Source: JBGTSJ01 sp041940305
GTDB taxonomy: Bacteria; Planctomycetota; Planctomycetia; Planctomycetales; Planctomycetaceae
Length of the DNA stretch: 64,000 nt
Direction: 5' to 3'
Assembly: GCA_041940305.1 (NCBI GenBank)
Contig: JBGTSJ010000014.1
Location: 62,001-126,000 of the forward strand
Shown piece after piece: positions 1 through 10,817 of the stretch (position 1 is the stretch's first letter; every line of letters starts with the position of its first letter). Under the pieces are notes generated by a model, which saw only the letters and a program-made list of their open reading frames with translations, was not told where the DNA came from and did no database searches. Position numbers and translations under genes: made by a program.

Positions 1-372
1 CCAGGTCAACGGCTCCTGCCCGCTGCTCCCGAATTTCATCCCCGCCATGAAGATCACGTTCGCCGCATCGGGCAGCGTCGCGAGGAAACTGCGGTCGAGC
101 AGATCGCCCGCAATGCATTCGATGCCGCACTGCTCCAGTTGCTTCGGCAGCGCGCGATCAGAAAACCGGCTGACTCCGTAGACGCGCCGCGGTGGACCGG
201 TTTCGTCGGCGGCCCGCCGCGCCATCCACGCCAGCGTGGGCCCCATCTTCCCGCCGACCCCGAGGATGATCATGTCACCCGGCGAACGACGCAGCCCCTC
301 CACAGCCGCGGGAGTCGGCCGCGTCATGAACTCATCGAGTTCTCCGACGTCGCGAAACGCGGCAGGCCACAT
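1..372 (-). CDS. NAD-dependent epimerase/dehydratase family protein (partial, C-terminus outside window)
   Basis: The first 124 residues of an NAD(P)-binding Rossmann protein run off the left edge. After a short N-terminal extension the chain reads IILGVGGKMGP (about residues 34-44), a glycine-rich dinucleotide loop at the end of the first beta strand, followed by a second strand with VYGVSRFS, an acidic GDLLD turn and then VIFMAGMKFGS, all in the order expected for an extended SDR such as a nucleotide-sugar epimerase. The catalytic YxxxK lies beyond the window, so substrate cannot be assigned. The ATG is 13 nt downstream of the stop of the thioredoxin-like lipoprotein gene, so it is probably the last gene seen of the rimO-pgsA run. 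Confidence 0.8.
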   Translation of the reverse strand, partial: MWPAAFRDVGELDEFMTRPTPAAVEGLRRSPGDMIILGVGGKMGPTLAWMARRAADETGPPRRVYGVSRFSDRALPKQLEQCGIECIAGDLLDRSFLATLPDAANVIFMAGMKFGSSGQEPLTW

Positions 373-385
373 GCGTTCGCTCGCC

Positions 386-859
386 CTATCCGGCGCTCGG
401 CTCGCTGGCCGGCGAATCCCCCTCGGGAACGGCCGGCGGAGCGGTCACGGCAGGCGCGGCCGCCAGGTGCGGCTGCACGAATCGAGACAGTTCCCCCAGC
501 GACTGCCCGCCAATCGTCCGATCGACTTCCTCACCATTGATGAACAGCACCAGCGCCGGGATGCCCGAAATGTCATACTGCGCGGCCAGCGCCTCCGATT
601 CATCCACGTCCAGCTTCCCCACCTTCAGCCGTCCCTGATAATCGAGCGACAACTGTGCAACGACCGGCTCCATTTGCCGGCAGGGACCACACCACGTTGC
701 GCCGAAGTCCACCAGCACCGGTACGGGACTCTCCAGCACTTCCGACTGAAAATTCGATGAGTTGAGTTCGACTTCCACTCCCTGCACATGCGGGATCGGC
801 TCGGGACAGCCGGCTGCCAGTACACCGATCAATGCCGCCGCCGCCAGGTATCTGAACAT
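386..859 (-). CDS. thioredoxin-like lipoprotein
   Basis: A 157-residue protein with a lipoprotein signal: a hydrophobic stretch ending in a lipobox (LAAGC, Cys18), so the mature protein is expected to be lipid-anchored outside the cytoplasmic membrane. A thioredoxin domain follows (about residues 35-130) with the redox-active WCGPC at 56-60 and the cis-proline region GIPALVLF. A proline/alanine-rich tail closes the chain. Family knowledge says it exchanges disulfides; its partner is not visible. It lies 36 nt after pgsA and just before the epimerase gene, in the same direction. Thioredoxin fold is certain, physiological role is not. Confidence 0.88.
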   Translation of the reverse strand: MFRYLAAAALIGVLAAGCPEPIPHVQGVEVELNSSNFQSEVLESPVPVLVDFGATWCGPCRQMEPVVAQLSLDYQGRLKVGKLDVDESEALAAQYDISGIPALVLFINGEEVDRTIGGQSLGELSRFVQPHLAAAPAVTAPPAVPEGDSPASEPSAG

Positions 860-895
860 GAATCTGCTCGCTCTCCTGTATCGACTGATCGCGCG

Positions 896-1561
896 TCAGT
901 CCCGCACCGGCATCAGCATGCGGAACGCCCGCCATGTGTACTCGACGCCGCTATAGACCGTAACGGCGATCGTGCTCCACAGGATCACGTCGCGCGTCCG
1001 GAAAAACGCTCCCTCGTCAACAAACGACCCCAGCCACGAGCCCGCCAGCCATTCCAGGAACTCGCCGCTTAATGACATCAGGCAGAAGGGCACTGCCACA
1101 CACTGCACGATCATCTTGATCTTCCCGCTCCACTGCGCCGAGAAGTCCTTTCCCCGCTGCTCCAGGAAGCTCCGCAGGCTGGTGATGAACATCTCCCGGG
1201 CCAAGATGATGAAGGTCATCCAGGCCGTCACCCCGCTCTCCGGCCACTTCTGCAGAAAAATGAACGACCCGCAGATGATGATTTTGTCCACGAATGGATC
1301 CAGCACGCGCCCGAGCATCGTCACCTGCCCGTAACGCCGCGCCAGCCATCCGTCCAGAAAGTCGGTCGCCGCCGCCACCACAAACACCACCGTCGCCGTC
1401 CGCCACCACCCGCTCACGTCAATCAGCACGAACAGCACGATCGACAGCAGAAACCGGCTGAGCGTGATCAGGTTCGGCGCGTTCAGCGACCGGCGATCCA
1501 GCGGCGCGGGGAGCGAGTCGTGCGGACGACGCGGCTCGACGGATTGCGGTGCGACGGCCAT
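896..1561 (-). CDS. pgsA: CDP-diacylglycerol--glycerol-3-phosphate 3-phosphatidyltransferase
   Basis: A 221-residue integral membrane enzyme of the CDP-alcohol phosphatidyltransferase family. The signature is complete: DGWLARRYG at about 70-78 followed by GRVLDPFVDK, giving the DGxxAR...G...D...D arrangement that binds the CDP moiety and metal ions. NAPNLITLSR near residue 28 is typical of PgsA and marks the start of the first membrane helix. It makes phosphatidylglycerol phosphate from CDP-diacylglycerol and glycerol-3-phosphate, the committed step to phosphatidylglycerol and cardiolipin; a cardiolipin synthase is encoded at 56476-57924. The N-terminal 25 residues before the conserved part are longer than usual. 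It follows rimO in the same direction with a 72-nt gap. Confidence 0.92.
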   Translation of the reverse strand: MAVAPQSVEPRRPHDSLPAPLDRRSLNAPNLITLSRFLLSIVLFVLIDVSGWWRTATVVFVVAAATDFLDGWLARRYGQVTMLGRVLDPFVDKIIICGSFIFLQKWPESGVTAWMTFIILAREMFITSLRSFLEQRGKDFSAQWSGKIKMIVQCVAVPFCLMSLSGEFLEWLAGSWLGSFVDEGAFFRTRDVILWSTIAVTVYSGVEYTWRAFRMLMPVRD

Positions 1562-1633
1562 TGCGCTGCGGCGAATCCGCCATAAGCGGATTCGTCCTGT
1601 CTACGAGTGCGTCCCGATGCGGTAGTGACCAGA

Positions 1634-3112
1634 CTACGATGGCGTGCCCACCAGATCATACTCCTGCCGTGCAGCGATCTCCACAGGAATCAGGCTCCCC
1701 ACGGTCAGCGGCTCGTCGCTCTGCACGTACACCGTTCCGTCGATCTCCGGCGCATCGGCGTAGATCCGCCCCGCCCACAGCCCCTCCTCGATCGGTTCAT
1801 CGATCAGGCAGTCCAGTTCATAACCGATCAGCGAATCTCCGAACTCGAATGCGATATCCTGCTGCACCGCCATCAACTCCTCGCGGCGAGCTTCCTTCAC
1901 ATCGTCCGGCAAATGTCCCTCCAGCTTCATCGCCGGCGTGCCCGGCTCCGGGGAGTACGTGAAGACCCCCATCCTCTCAAACCGGGCGTCAGCCACGAAC
2001 GCGCGCAACTCGGAAAACTCAGCGTCCGTCTCGCCCGGAAAGCCCGTGATGAACGTCGTCCGCAGCACCAGGTTCGGAATCCGCTCCCGCAGCTTCTCCA
2101 CCAGTTCGATGGTCTTCTCCCGGTTCACGCGGCGCTGCATCCGCTTGAGCATCCGGCTGTTGATGTGCTGCAACGGCATGTCGAGGTACGGCAGGATCCG
2201 CTCCGACTCCGCGATCGCATCAATCAGCCGGTCGGTGAAGTTCACCGGGTACATGTACATCAGCCGGATCCAGTCGATCCCCTCCACCTGCTCCAGTTCC
2301 GACAGCAGTTCCACCAGCCGCACTTCCCCGTACAGGTCCATTCCGTAGTACGTCGTGTCCTGGGCCACCAGCACCAGCTCGCGCACGCCGTCCTCGACGA
2401 GTTCGCGCGCTTCGGCCACCACCTGCTCGATCGGCTTGGTGACATGCTTTCCGCGCATCTTCGGGATCGCGCAGAACGTGCACGTCCGGTCGCATCCTTC
2501 GGAGATCTTCAGATAGGCGAAATGCTGCGGCGTGATTCGCAGCCGCGCCCGGTCGTCCATCGCTCGGATCGGCGCCGGCCGGAACAGCTCCCGCTGCTCC
2601 CGCATACCCCCCACCAGCCGGTCCGCCACGCGATTGATCTCGTCCCGCCCCCACACGCCCACGACGTGGTCGATCTCCGGCAGTTCCTCCAGCAGCGCCC
2701 CGCCCAATCGCTCCGGCAGGCACCCCGCCACAATCACTCCCTTCGTGCGTCCCTCGCGCTTCAGTCCCAGCATCTCGCGAATGACGGCCTTCGACTCCGC
2801 CCGCGACTGCTCGATGAACCCGCACGTATTCACGATTACAAAGTCCGCCCCGTCCGGCTCCGAGACGAGCGTGTACCCGTCGAGCGCCAGTGTCCCCAGC
2901 ATCTTCTCGCTGTCCACCAGGTTCTTGGGACACCCCAGCGAGACAAAAGCGTACGTCCCCTTACTAAACTCGTCGGCATCCCTCTCGGGAGTCGGCTCGG
3001 GCGCGTTGACAATGGGTAATGCGGCGATGGACACGGTGGTAGTCTTGCGGTGAGAGTCCGAATGCGGTGATGATCGGGTCGAGCCTGCAGTCTCCGGCGG
3101 CCGACCTGTCAC
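1634..3112 (-). CDS. rimO: ribosomal protein S12 methylthiotransferase
   Basis: A radical-SAM methylthiotransferase that adds a methylthio group to an aspartate of ribosomal protein S12. The N-terminal UPF0004 domain begins FVSLGCPKNLVDSE, characteristic of RimO rather than MiaB, and the radical-SAM cluster motif is CDRTCTFC (Cx3Cx2C) followed by AIPKMRGKH. A C-terminal TRAM-like domain closes the protein. At 492 residues it is about 50 longer than the E. coli enzyme; the first 26 residues are low-complexity, and an alternative GTG start at 3034 would give a more usual N-terminus. No clear ribosome binding site supports either. It heads the run rimO-pgsA-thioredoxin-epimerase and is divergent from the membrane protein at 3248. 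Confidence 0.93.
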   Translation of the reverse strand: MTGRPPETAGSTRSSPHSDSHRKTTTVSIAALPIVNAPEPTPERDADEFSKGTYAFVSLGCPKNLVDSEKMLGTLALDGYTLVSEPDGADFVIVNTCGFIEQSRAESKAVIREMLGLKREGRTKGVIVAGCLPERLGGALLEELPEIDHVVGVWGRDEINRVADRLVGGMREQRELFRPAPIRAMDDRARLRITPQHFAYLKISEGCDRTCTFCAIPKMRGKHVTKPIEQVVAEARELVEDGVRELVLVAQDTTYYGMDLYGEVRLVELLSELEQVEGIDWIRLMYMYPVNFTDRLIDAIAESERILPYLDMPLQHINSRMLKRMQRRVNREKTIELVEKLRERIPNLVLRTTFITGFPGETDAEFSELRAFVADARFERMGVFTYSPEPGTPAMKLEGHLPDDVKEARREELMAVQQDIAFEFGDSLIGYELDCLIDEPIEEGLWAGRIYADAPEIDGTVYVQSDEPLTVGSLIPVEIAARQEYDLVGTPS

Positions 3113-3247
3113 GAAAGTCGTGATCCGAACACCCGCAGTTCGCGTTCCGCCATCTTAGAGAAGCCGCCGCAGCGTTGCGACGGATTGACCTGCCGCCGGC
3201 CTGTCACCGGGCCAGTGCATCGCGTTCTACATCGGGGCAAAGGCGTC

Positions 3248-3952
3248 ATGCGACCCACTCCCCTCACGGTGATCTGCATTATCGGGCTCTGCCTCGCCGT
3301 CATGGGTGCGTTCACCATCCTCAGCAGTTGCGGCGGACTCGCCATGCAACCCCTGATGGACGACCTGATGTCGAGCTTTCAGCGGAGCATGCCCCCCAAC
3401 CCGCAGATGCAGCAGCAGATGGACGCCCAGATGGCCATGCAGCGGGAGATGATGGCCGCCCAGCGCCCCTGGATCATTCCCGGCCTGATCCTCCAGTTGG
3501 TATCGGTGACCCTCCTGTTCATCGGCTGTATTCGAGGGCTCGCCCTCAAGCCCCGCGCCCATCGCTGGCTCCTGGCTGCTTTGATCGTCGGCATCTTCCA
3601 ATCCGTCGCCCAGATTGGGCTCACGTGGGGGATGCAGGAGCAAATGATGGCGATCACCTCGCGGCACATGCCCAATTTGATGCGCCCCCCGCCAGGAACC
3701 CCCATGCCCCCCGGCATGAATCAGTTTATGTCCGCCTGGATGAATTTTGTGATGTCGATTTCCATCCTCTTCGTCGCTCTCTGGGGGCTCGCCAAGATCG
3801 GCTACTTCGCCTGGAGCATCTGGTACGTCTCCACCCCGGGCGTACGGCGCTTGTTCATCGGAGACGGTGGCTCAGCCGGCGAGGCCCACCAGACACCTGC
3901 TCCGTCTGCAGCCGCAGGTCTCCAGTCTCCCGGAGACCCCGCCCCAAGCTGA
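3248..3952 (+). CDS. hypothetical membrane protein, methionine/glutamine-rich
   Basis: A 234-residue protein with about four predicted membrane segments: LTVICIIGLCLAVMGAFTIL at the N-terminus, IIPGLILQLVSVTLLFIG, LLAALIVGIFQSVAQIG and ISILFVALWGLAKIGYFAW. Between segments one and two lies a hydrophilic stretch very rich in Met and Gln, and a second Met/Pro-rich stretch precedes the last segment. The start at 3248 is chosen because the membrane segment begins directly after it; an earlier in-frame ATG at 3185 adds 21 basic residues of no recognisable character. No family is recognised. The Met-rich loops could bind metal, but this is speculation. Confidence 0.68.
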   Translation: MRPTPLTVICIIGLCLAVMGAFTILSSCGGLAMQPLMDDLMSSFQRSMPPNPQMQQQMDAQMAMQREMMAAQRPWIIPGLILQLVSVTLLFIGCIRGLALKPRAHRWLLAALIVGIFQSVAQIGLTWGMQEQMMAITSRHMPNLMRPPPGTPMPPGMNQFMSAWMNFVMSISILFVALWGLAKIGYFAWSIWYVSTPGVRRLFIGDGGSAGEAHQTPAPSAAAGLQSPGDPAPS

Positions 3953-4421
3953 GCCGCTCGCGGCATTTCCGCATCCGCCCCAAAACTGCTCTTGTCACAT
4001 ATGGACGCCCGTGGATAATTCATCCGGCTGGTGATCCCAGCCTGCGCAGCTGCCCCGGATGACGGCTGCGCGGGTCGAAACCGGGACCGTCCCGAACTCC
4101 CGGACTCGACTCCTACCCGTTCCTTTGGCAACCCGGTGCCTGGCCATGGAAGGTCGAGCGTTCCGCATTTCCGCCGTGGGTCTTTCCCTTACCCTCATCA
4201 GGGGCTGGAGCATGCGCCCCGCGCTGCCGTTTTGTGCTGCGCGGACTGAACCTCGACGATGGCCCGGTTCCGGAGATCGTTACAGCGACAACGACGCGCG
4301 GCTGCGGCCGCGGCTAAACGGATTGTGACCGTTTAATCGCGGTACAGTGGCGGCGCGCAATCGCGACGGACGACCGCCCAACGGATCGAACCACAACCTC
4401 GGGATCGAAGGACGTGGCTCC
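3953..4421 (+). other. intergenic region upstream of prkA
   Basis: A 469-bp stretch with no convincing gene; short reading frames here lack coding character and family resemblance. It is the likely promoter region of prkA. Its one clear structure is the inverted repeat at 4315-4335, listed separately. Confidence 0.5.
4315..4335. promoter_or_regulatory. inverted repeat TAAACGG-N7-CCGTTTA upstream of prkA
   Basis: Two perfect 7-nt arms separated by 7 nt, in a spot that is locally AT-richer than its surroundings and about 87 nt before the chosen prkA start. The spacing (centre to centre 14 nt) is compatible with an operator for a dimeric regulator, but it could also be a small RNA hairpin in the leader. 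No regulator can be named. Confidence 0.4.
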
Positions 4422-6467
<2,046 letters not shown>

Positions 6468-6548
6468 CCCGGCACAAAACGTCGTTTAGCCGCGACTCGC
6501 CAGAGGAGCGCGCCCCGGGCGCGGCCCTCAATCAACTCCAATCCGCAT

Positions 6549-6579
6549 GCAAACGGGTGGGCAATCCCCACCCGTTTGC
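6549..6579 (+). terminator. hairpin after prkA
   Basis: A perfect 13-bp stem (GCAAACGGGTGGG with its complement) closes a 5-nt loop, CAATC, 82 nt after the prkA stop and just before the Uma2 gene. There is no U-run behind it on the plus strand, so it may act as a Rho-assisted terminator or an RNA-stabilising hairpin. Confidence 0.65.
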
Positions 6580-6635
6580 TGCATAATGGGTGTAGGACAA
6601 ACTCCCGGCCGATCATCAACGAGGCGGAGTGCCGC

Positions 6636-7283
6636 ATGAGCACCACGCACATTTCCCCCCCCACGGCTGCCGACGAAGCGGCGCTGCCGCACTCGCCCCC
6701 AGGCGCCCCCGTTTGGGCTGTCGCATCGCTCTACCCTGTCCAGGGCGCATGGGACGAACACGACTATCTCTCGCTCGAGACCAATCACCTCGTCGAGTTC
6801 GAAGATGGCTGCGTGGAGTTCCTGTCGACGCCAACGAAGTCGCACCAGTTGCTCTCGCGCCACGTCTTCCGGGAGCTCGATCAGTTCGTCTCGTCCAGAA
6901 GGGGCGGCGCGGTGTTCTACGCCCCGTATCGGGTGCGCATCCGGCGGGGCAAATACCGCGAACCGGATGTGTTCTTTGCCTCGACGAGTCGCCGCCTGGA
7001 GGAACGCTTCGCCGATGGTGCCGACCTCGTCGTGGAGGTTGTTTCGCAAGGCGATGTCAGCCGCGATCGCGACCTCATCGAAAAACGCGCCGAGTACGCC
7101 GCCGCCGGCATCCCCGAATACTGGATCGTCGATCCGGAGCAGCAGACCATCACCGTCCTCACCCTCGACGGTCAGCAGTACCGCACCCACGGCGAGTTCA
7201 AGCCCGGCGACACCGCGGCCTCCGTCCTCCTCCCCGGCTTCACAGTCGACGTCGCCGCCTGCATCGCCGCCGTGGCCAATTAG
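6636..7283 (+). CDS. Uma2 family endonuclease
   Basis: A 215-residue protein of the Uma2 (DUF820) family, a PD-(D/E)XK nuclease fold that is heavily expanded in cyanobacteria and planctomycetes. The core motifs are in order: LVEFEDGCVEFL, then YREPDVFFAS (the D of the nuclease core), VVEVVSQGDVSRDRD (the ExK-like strand) and KRAEYAAAGIPEYWIVDPE. The ATG at 6636 is preferred over an upstream in-frame codon because AGGCGGA stands 8 nt before it. The biological target of the family is unknown. A second, broken family member lies at 28218-28749. Confidence 0.88.
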   Translation: MSTTHISPPTAADEAALPHSPPGAPVWAVASLYPVQGAWDEHDYLSLETNHLVEFEDGCVEFLSTPTKSHQLLSRHVFRELDQFVSSRRGGAVFYAPYRVRIRRGKYREPDVFFASTSRRLEERFADGADLVVEVVSQGDVSRDRDLIEKRAEYAAAGIPEYWIVDPEQQTITVLTLDGQQYRTHGEFKPGDTAASVLLPGFTVDVAACIAAVAN

Positions 7284-7414
7284 CTGCAACTGCCGTTAGC
7301 CCTCGACTCGGCACGGGACCGGCGACGCGACTTCAGTTGACACAAGGCGGGTCGTCTCGCATATTGGCTTACATCTGTCTCACATCCGGTCGTTCCTTTC
7401 ACGAAGCGGATCCC

Positions 7415-10400
7415 ATGCCAGTCTCCGTCCGCTGCCGCACCTGCGGCGCTTCGCTCAGCGTCAAGGAATCCTTCGTCGGTCGACGAATCAATTGCCGTGA
7501 ATGCGGCAGCCCGATCGACGTCACGCGCTCCGGTTCCTCGCCGCGACGGGTCGCCCGATCGCGCAGTTCGGGCGGTGGCGGCAAGGGACTGTTGATCGGC
7601 GGCTTGATCGCGGGCGGAGTACTGCTCGTCGCCGCCGTGGGCGTCGGCGCCATGATGGTCTTCAATCGCATCTCCGCCGCGCGGCCCCAGGCGGACGATC
7701 CTGTCTTCGCTCCCAACGGCCAGACCGTCGACGCCTCCCCCAATACGTCGCCGACGGAAACCTCGCCGTCACGATTTGATCTGCCCACGCAGACCGGGGG
7801 CGATTCTCCATTGTCGGCGCCGGAACAGTCTGGTCCGCCCAATCCGCATGCCGGGGTTGGCCTCGGAGACGTGATCGGAGTCACCAATTACTGGAGAGAT
7901 CGCCGCGGCGCTTCGCATGACCCCGAGGCAGAGTTTGAGCTATTCAGCCAGGAGCCCGACGCTATCCCTCCGGACCTGTGGAATGTCGAGGTCGACGCGC
8001 CGGCCGAGCCGCTGGCGTTTGCGCCCGAACGAAAGAACGTTCGCGTGAAAGTGCCAATCGGCTCCCAGCGGGCGACGACCGAGGACATCATCTTTCCGGT
8101 CGTCCCCAGTCCGTTCGTCGCCGTCGGCCAGAACGAGAAGAAGGCCGACAAGCGCGAGGTCTGGGACATCACCAAGCCCGAGAAACTCGGGACCATCACC
8201 GATCTGGGCGTTGAGACGGAAATGAATGCGCTCAGCCCGGACGGCCGTTACTTCGCAGGGAAGACCGGGGGATTCGATGCGGTCGCCGGAGTGTGGGACG
8301 TGCTGGAGAAGAAGCCGCTCGTCAATATTCCGATCGACTTTCGCGTCGTGAATCTGCTCGCCCTGCCGCAGCCGGATCTGCTGTTGATCGGCACCGGCTT
8401 TGGCGGCCCCAGCGACGACCACTTCGCCGCATACGACCTGCCCTCGGGGGAGAAGCGTTACAGCTTCAGTACCGGCTGGTCGCATTGGGACCGGAAACAG
8501 GTCTCCTTCAGTCCCGGCGGCCGATACATGTTGCTGCCCTACCGCGGCGACGGCGACTGGGACGCGACGATCGGCGTGTTCGATCTCAACGACGGTACCC
8601 TCGCCGGACAGATCAGGCTCCCGATCTACGCCACCTCGACCCCCTGGCGGCTCGACATCCAGGGCTTGGCCGTCTCGCCGGAAGGGACCGAACTGGCGGC
8701 CCTGTTCGATGGCTCGCACACGTCGAAAGTCATCATCTGGTCGATCGAGACCGGGGAAATCGTCGATCACATGACGTTCCCCAAGAAGCTGACGCAGATC
8801 GCCTTCGGAGAAAGGTCATTCGGCGACAAAGGCACCCCGCTCGTCTGGTTCCCGGGCGGCAAGCGACTGCTGGCCTATGAAACCGTATTGCTCGACCGCG
8901 AACTCGGGACGAACGTCTATCAGATTCCCGGCGGCGATGTGCGCGAGGCGTTCCCCGGTCTCCGCTGGCCGCTGGACGAGCATCATCTCACCGTGCTCAA
9001 CGTCGACGGCCGCGACGGCTACGTCGTGGCGTACGAGATCCCCGAGGACAAACTCGAACAGGCGACGCAGCGCGTCGCCGAAAGCATCCAGAAGGAGCCG
9101 GAAGTCCCCGTCACCGTCGTGGACCAGCGAGGTCCGAGCGAGGCGAGGCACGTCGGCATGCAGTGGGTGCGCCGGCAGGAAGCTTCCTGGATCATGCAGC
9201 CCGACCCGCTCCCCGGCAGCGGCGGGGAGGCGCACAGCGTGGAACTGGCGATGAACAGGGGGACGATCCGACAAGCCGGCTTGTCGCGCACCGGCCCGCC
9301 GCGCGCGGTCGCATTGCGCTCAGCCACGCACGATCCATTCGGCCGCATCCCCTCCGGCAATGTCGAACCGCGCAGTCTGAGCAGTTGGCGCTGGCATGGC
9401 CGGCCCTCTGACCGAGCCGATGAATTCTCGGCGGCCGGCGCCGCCGCCGCCGCCACCTGGCTCGATGTTTACGACCTCATCGAAGGGAAGCGCGTGCACG
9501 AGTACCGCTTCACCTACGCCGGAGACATGCTTGCCGTCAGCCCCACCGCGTCCCGCTGCGTGATCCTCGAAAACTCCGAGGACAACCGGATCGACGTCTA
9601 CGATCTGGAGGACGGCGCCAACATCGCCGGCTGGCGACCGTACTCGTCGGAGACCGATGAACTCGCCGCCCTGGTCGTCTCGGCGGCGATGCCTTCCGAA
9701 AACGTAGTCGTCACGTTGAGCGGCGCCGGAAAGCTGATCGCCTGGCAGTTGCCGGAGGAAGAGCGCGGCCGCGTGCAGGCGATCAGCGGCGCGGACAATG
9801 CCTCGCTGCCCGCGTTCTCTCCGGGTGGACGGTACTTCAGCTACTCCGACGGGCGGGCCTACTACTTCGTCGAGATCGAAACGGGGACGCTGGTCGGCCG
9901 TGTCGCCGACGTCGGTGACATGCAGGCGGCCGCCTACCATCCGGACGGCACGCGCGTCGCTCTGCTGTCCGAGCACAAGGGGGGGTATTACCTGTTCACC
10001 GTCGATCTGACGACCGGAGAGACAGCCGCGCCGTTCCCGGTCCCGGTCATCTCGCCGCACATGCAGTGGCACGGCGATCGCTATCTGCTCCTCGACAAGC
10101 AGAAGCTGGTGGACGTGGAACAGAAGTCGGTCGCCTGGTCGTACGCGCTGGCGGACGGCGACCACCTCCCCATGTCGCCCGATGATCAGCACTGGTACAT
10201 CGCCGACGTCAACGACAAGCCGGTCCTCGCTGCCACCGCTCTGCCCGATCGCTCCGCGTCGCTCAAGCTCGCCGATGCGTCCCTCTCGCCGGAGTTCGTC
10301 CTGCAGCCGGGCGAGTCCTGCAGTCTGTCGCTGCAGCTCAATCATCCGGCGATCGACGCGTCAACGCGCCAGAGCATCGAAAGCGCGATCCGCGGCCAGT

Positions 10401-10798
10401 TGACGACGAACAAGATCACCGTGGCCGATGGACAGCCGGTGACGCTGCAGGTCACGGCGACCGAAACGCACGGCGAGTCGATCACGCGGGAGTACAACAG
10501 CTTCGGATTCGGCAGCAGCGGCAGCCAGTCCGTCACGTTTAATCTCAAGACCGCCACGTTTCGCGTCGCTTTCGTCTCCGGCGGCCAGACCGTGTGGGAA
10601 TGGTCCTCCAGCACCAGCAACGACAGCTGGTTCGTTTCGCACAAGGAGGGGGAATCGATCGCCCAGGCGCTGGAGAAAAGCTATCAGACCTCAGTGAAGT
10701 CCGGCTTCAGCGGCGTCGAATTGCCGCCGTACGTCTTCGCACCCCAATCCGCCAACGGCCTCGGCACAACACACCTCGCAGCCGTCTCGCCACGGTGA
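7415..10798 (+). CDS. zinc-ribbon / membrane-anchored beta-propeller protein
   Basis: An 1127-residue protein. It opens with a zinc ribbon (CRTCGAS about residues 7-13 and CRECGSP about 28-34), a membrane segment (GLLIGGLIAGGVLLVAAVGV, about 68-87) and a long extracytoplasmic part. This contains many WD/YVTN-like blades with phrases such as ALSPDGRYFAG, SFSPGGRYMLLP and PAFSPGGRYFSY, typical of WD40-like propellers. The last 180 residues form a separate domain with the unusual run SFGFGSSGSQSVTFNL. The ATG at 7415 is chosen because the ribbon begins there; the open frame extends upstream but overlaps the Uma2 gene. Such proteins are common in planctomycetes and have no assigned role. It converges on the FAD oxidoreductase with a 19-bp gap. 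Confidence 0.83.
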   Translation: MPVSVRCRTCGASLSVKESFVGRRINCRECGSPIDVTRSGSSPRRVARSRSSGGGGKGLLIGGLIAGGVLLVAAVGVGAMMVFNRISAARPQADDPVFAPNGQTVDASPNTSPTETSPSRFDLPTQTGGDSPLSAPEQSGPPNPHAGVGLGDVIGVTNYWRDRRGASHDPEAEFELFSQEPDAIPPDLWNVEVDAPAEPLAFAPERKNVRVKVPIGSQRATTEDIIFPVVPSPFVAVGQNEKKADKREVWDITKPEKLGTITDLGVETEMNALSPDGRYFAGKTGGFDAVAGVWDVLEKKPLVNIPIDFRVVNLLALPQPDLLLIGTGFGGPSDDHFAAYDLPSGEKRYSFSTGWSHWDRKQVSFSPGGRYMLLPYRGDGDWDATIGVFDLNDGTLAGQIRLPIYATSTPWRLDIQGLAVSPEGTELAALFDGSHTSKVIIWSIETGEIVDHMTFPKKLTQIAFGERSFGDKGTPLVWFPGGKRLLAYETVLLDRELGTNVYQIPGGDVREAFPGLRWPLDEHHLTVLNVDGRDGYVVAYEIPEDKLEQATQRVAESIQKEPEVPVTVVDQRGPSEARHVGMQWVRRQEASWIMQPDPLPGSGGEAHSVELAMNRGTIRQAGLSRTGPPRAVALRSATHDPFGRIPSGNVEPRSLSSWRWHGRPSDRADEFSAAGAAAAATWLDVYDLIEGKRVHEYRFTYAGDMLAVSPTASRCVILENSEDNRIDVYDLEDGANIAGWRPYSSETDELAALVVSAAMPSENVVVTLSGAGKLIAWQLPEEERGRVQAISGADNASLPAFSPGGRYFSYSDGRAYYFVEIETGTLVGRVADVGDMQAAAYHPDGTRVALLSEHKGGYYLFTVDLTTGETAAPFPVPVISPHMQWHGDRYLLLDKQKLVDVEQKSVAWSYALADGDHLPMSPDDQHWYIADVNDKPVLAATALPDRSASLKLADASLSPEFVLQPGESCSLSLQLNHPAIDASTRQSIESAIRGQLTTNKITVADGQPVTLQVTATETHGESITREYNSFGFGSSGSQSVTFNLKTATFRVAFVSGGQTVWEWSSSTSNDSWFVSHKEGESIAQALEKSYQTSVKSGFSGVELPPYVFAPQSANGLGTTHLAAVSPR

Positions 10799-10817
10799 GC
10801 GCGATCCAGCGTCGCGG

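Noticed and set aside
1607..3019. Long open frame on the plus strand opposite rimO
   Set aside because: Mirror of the rimO coding frame; composition is Arg/His-rich with no family resemblance, while rimO has complete motifs.
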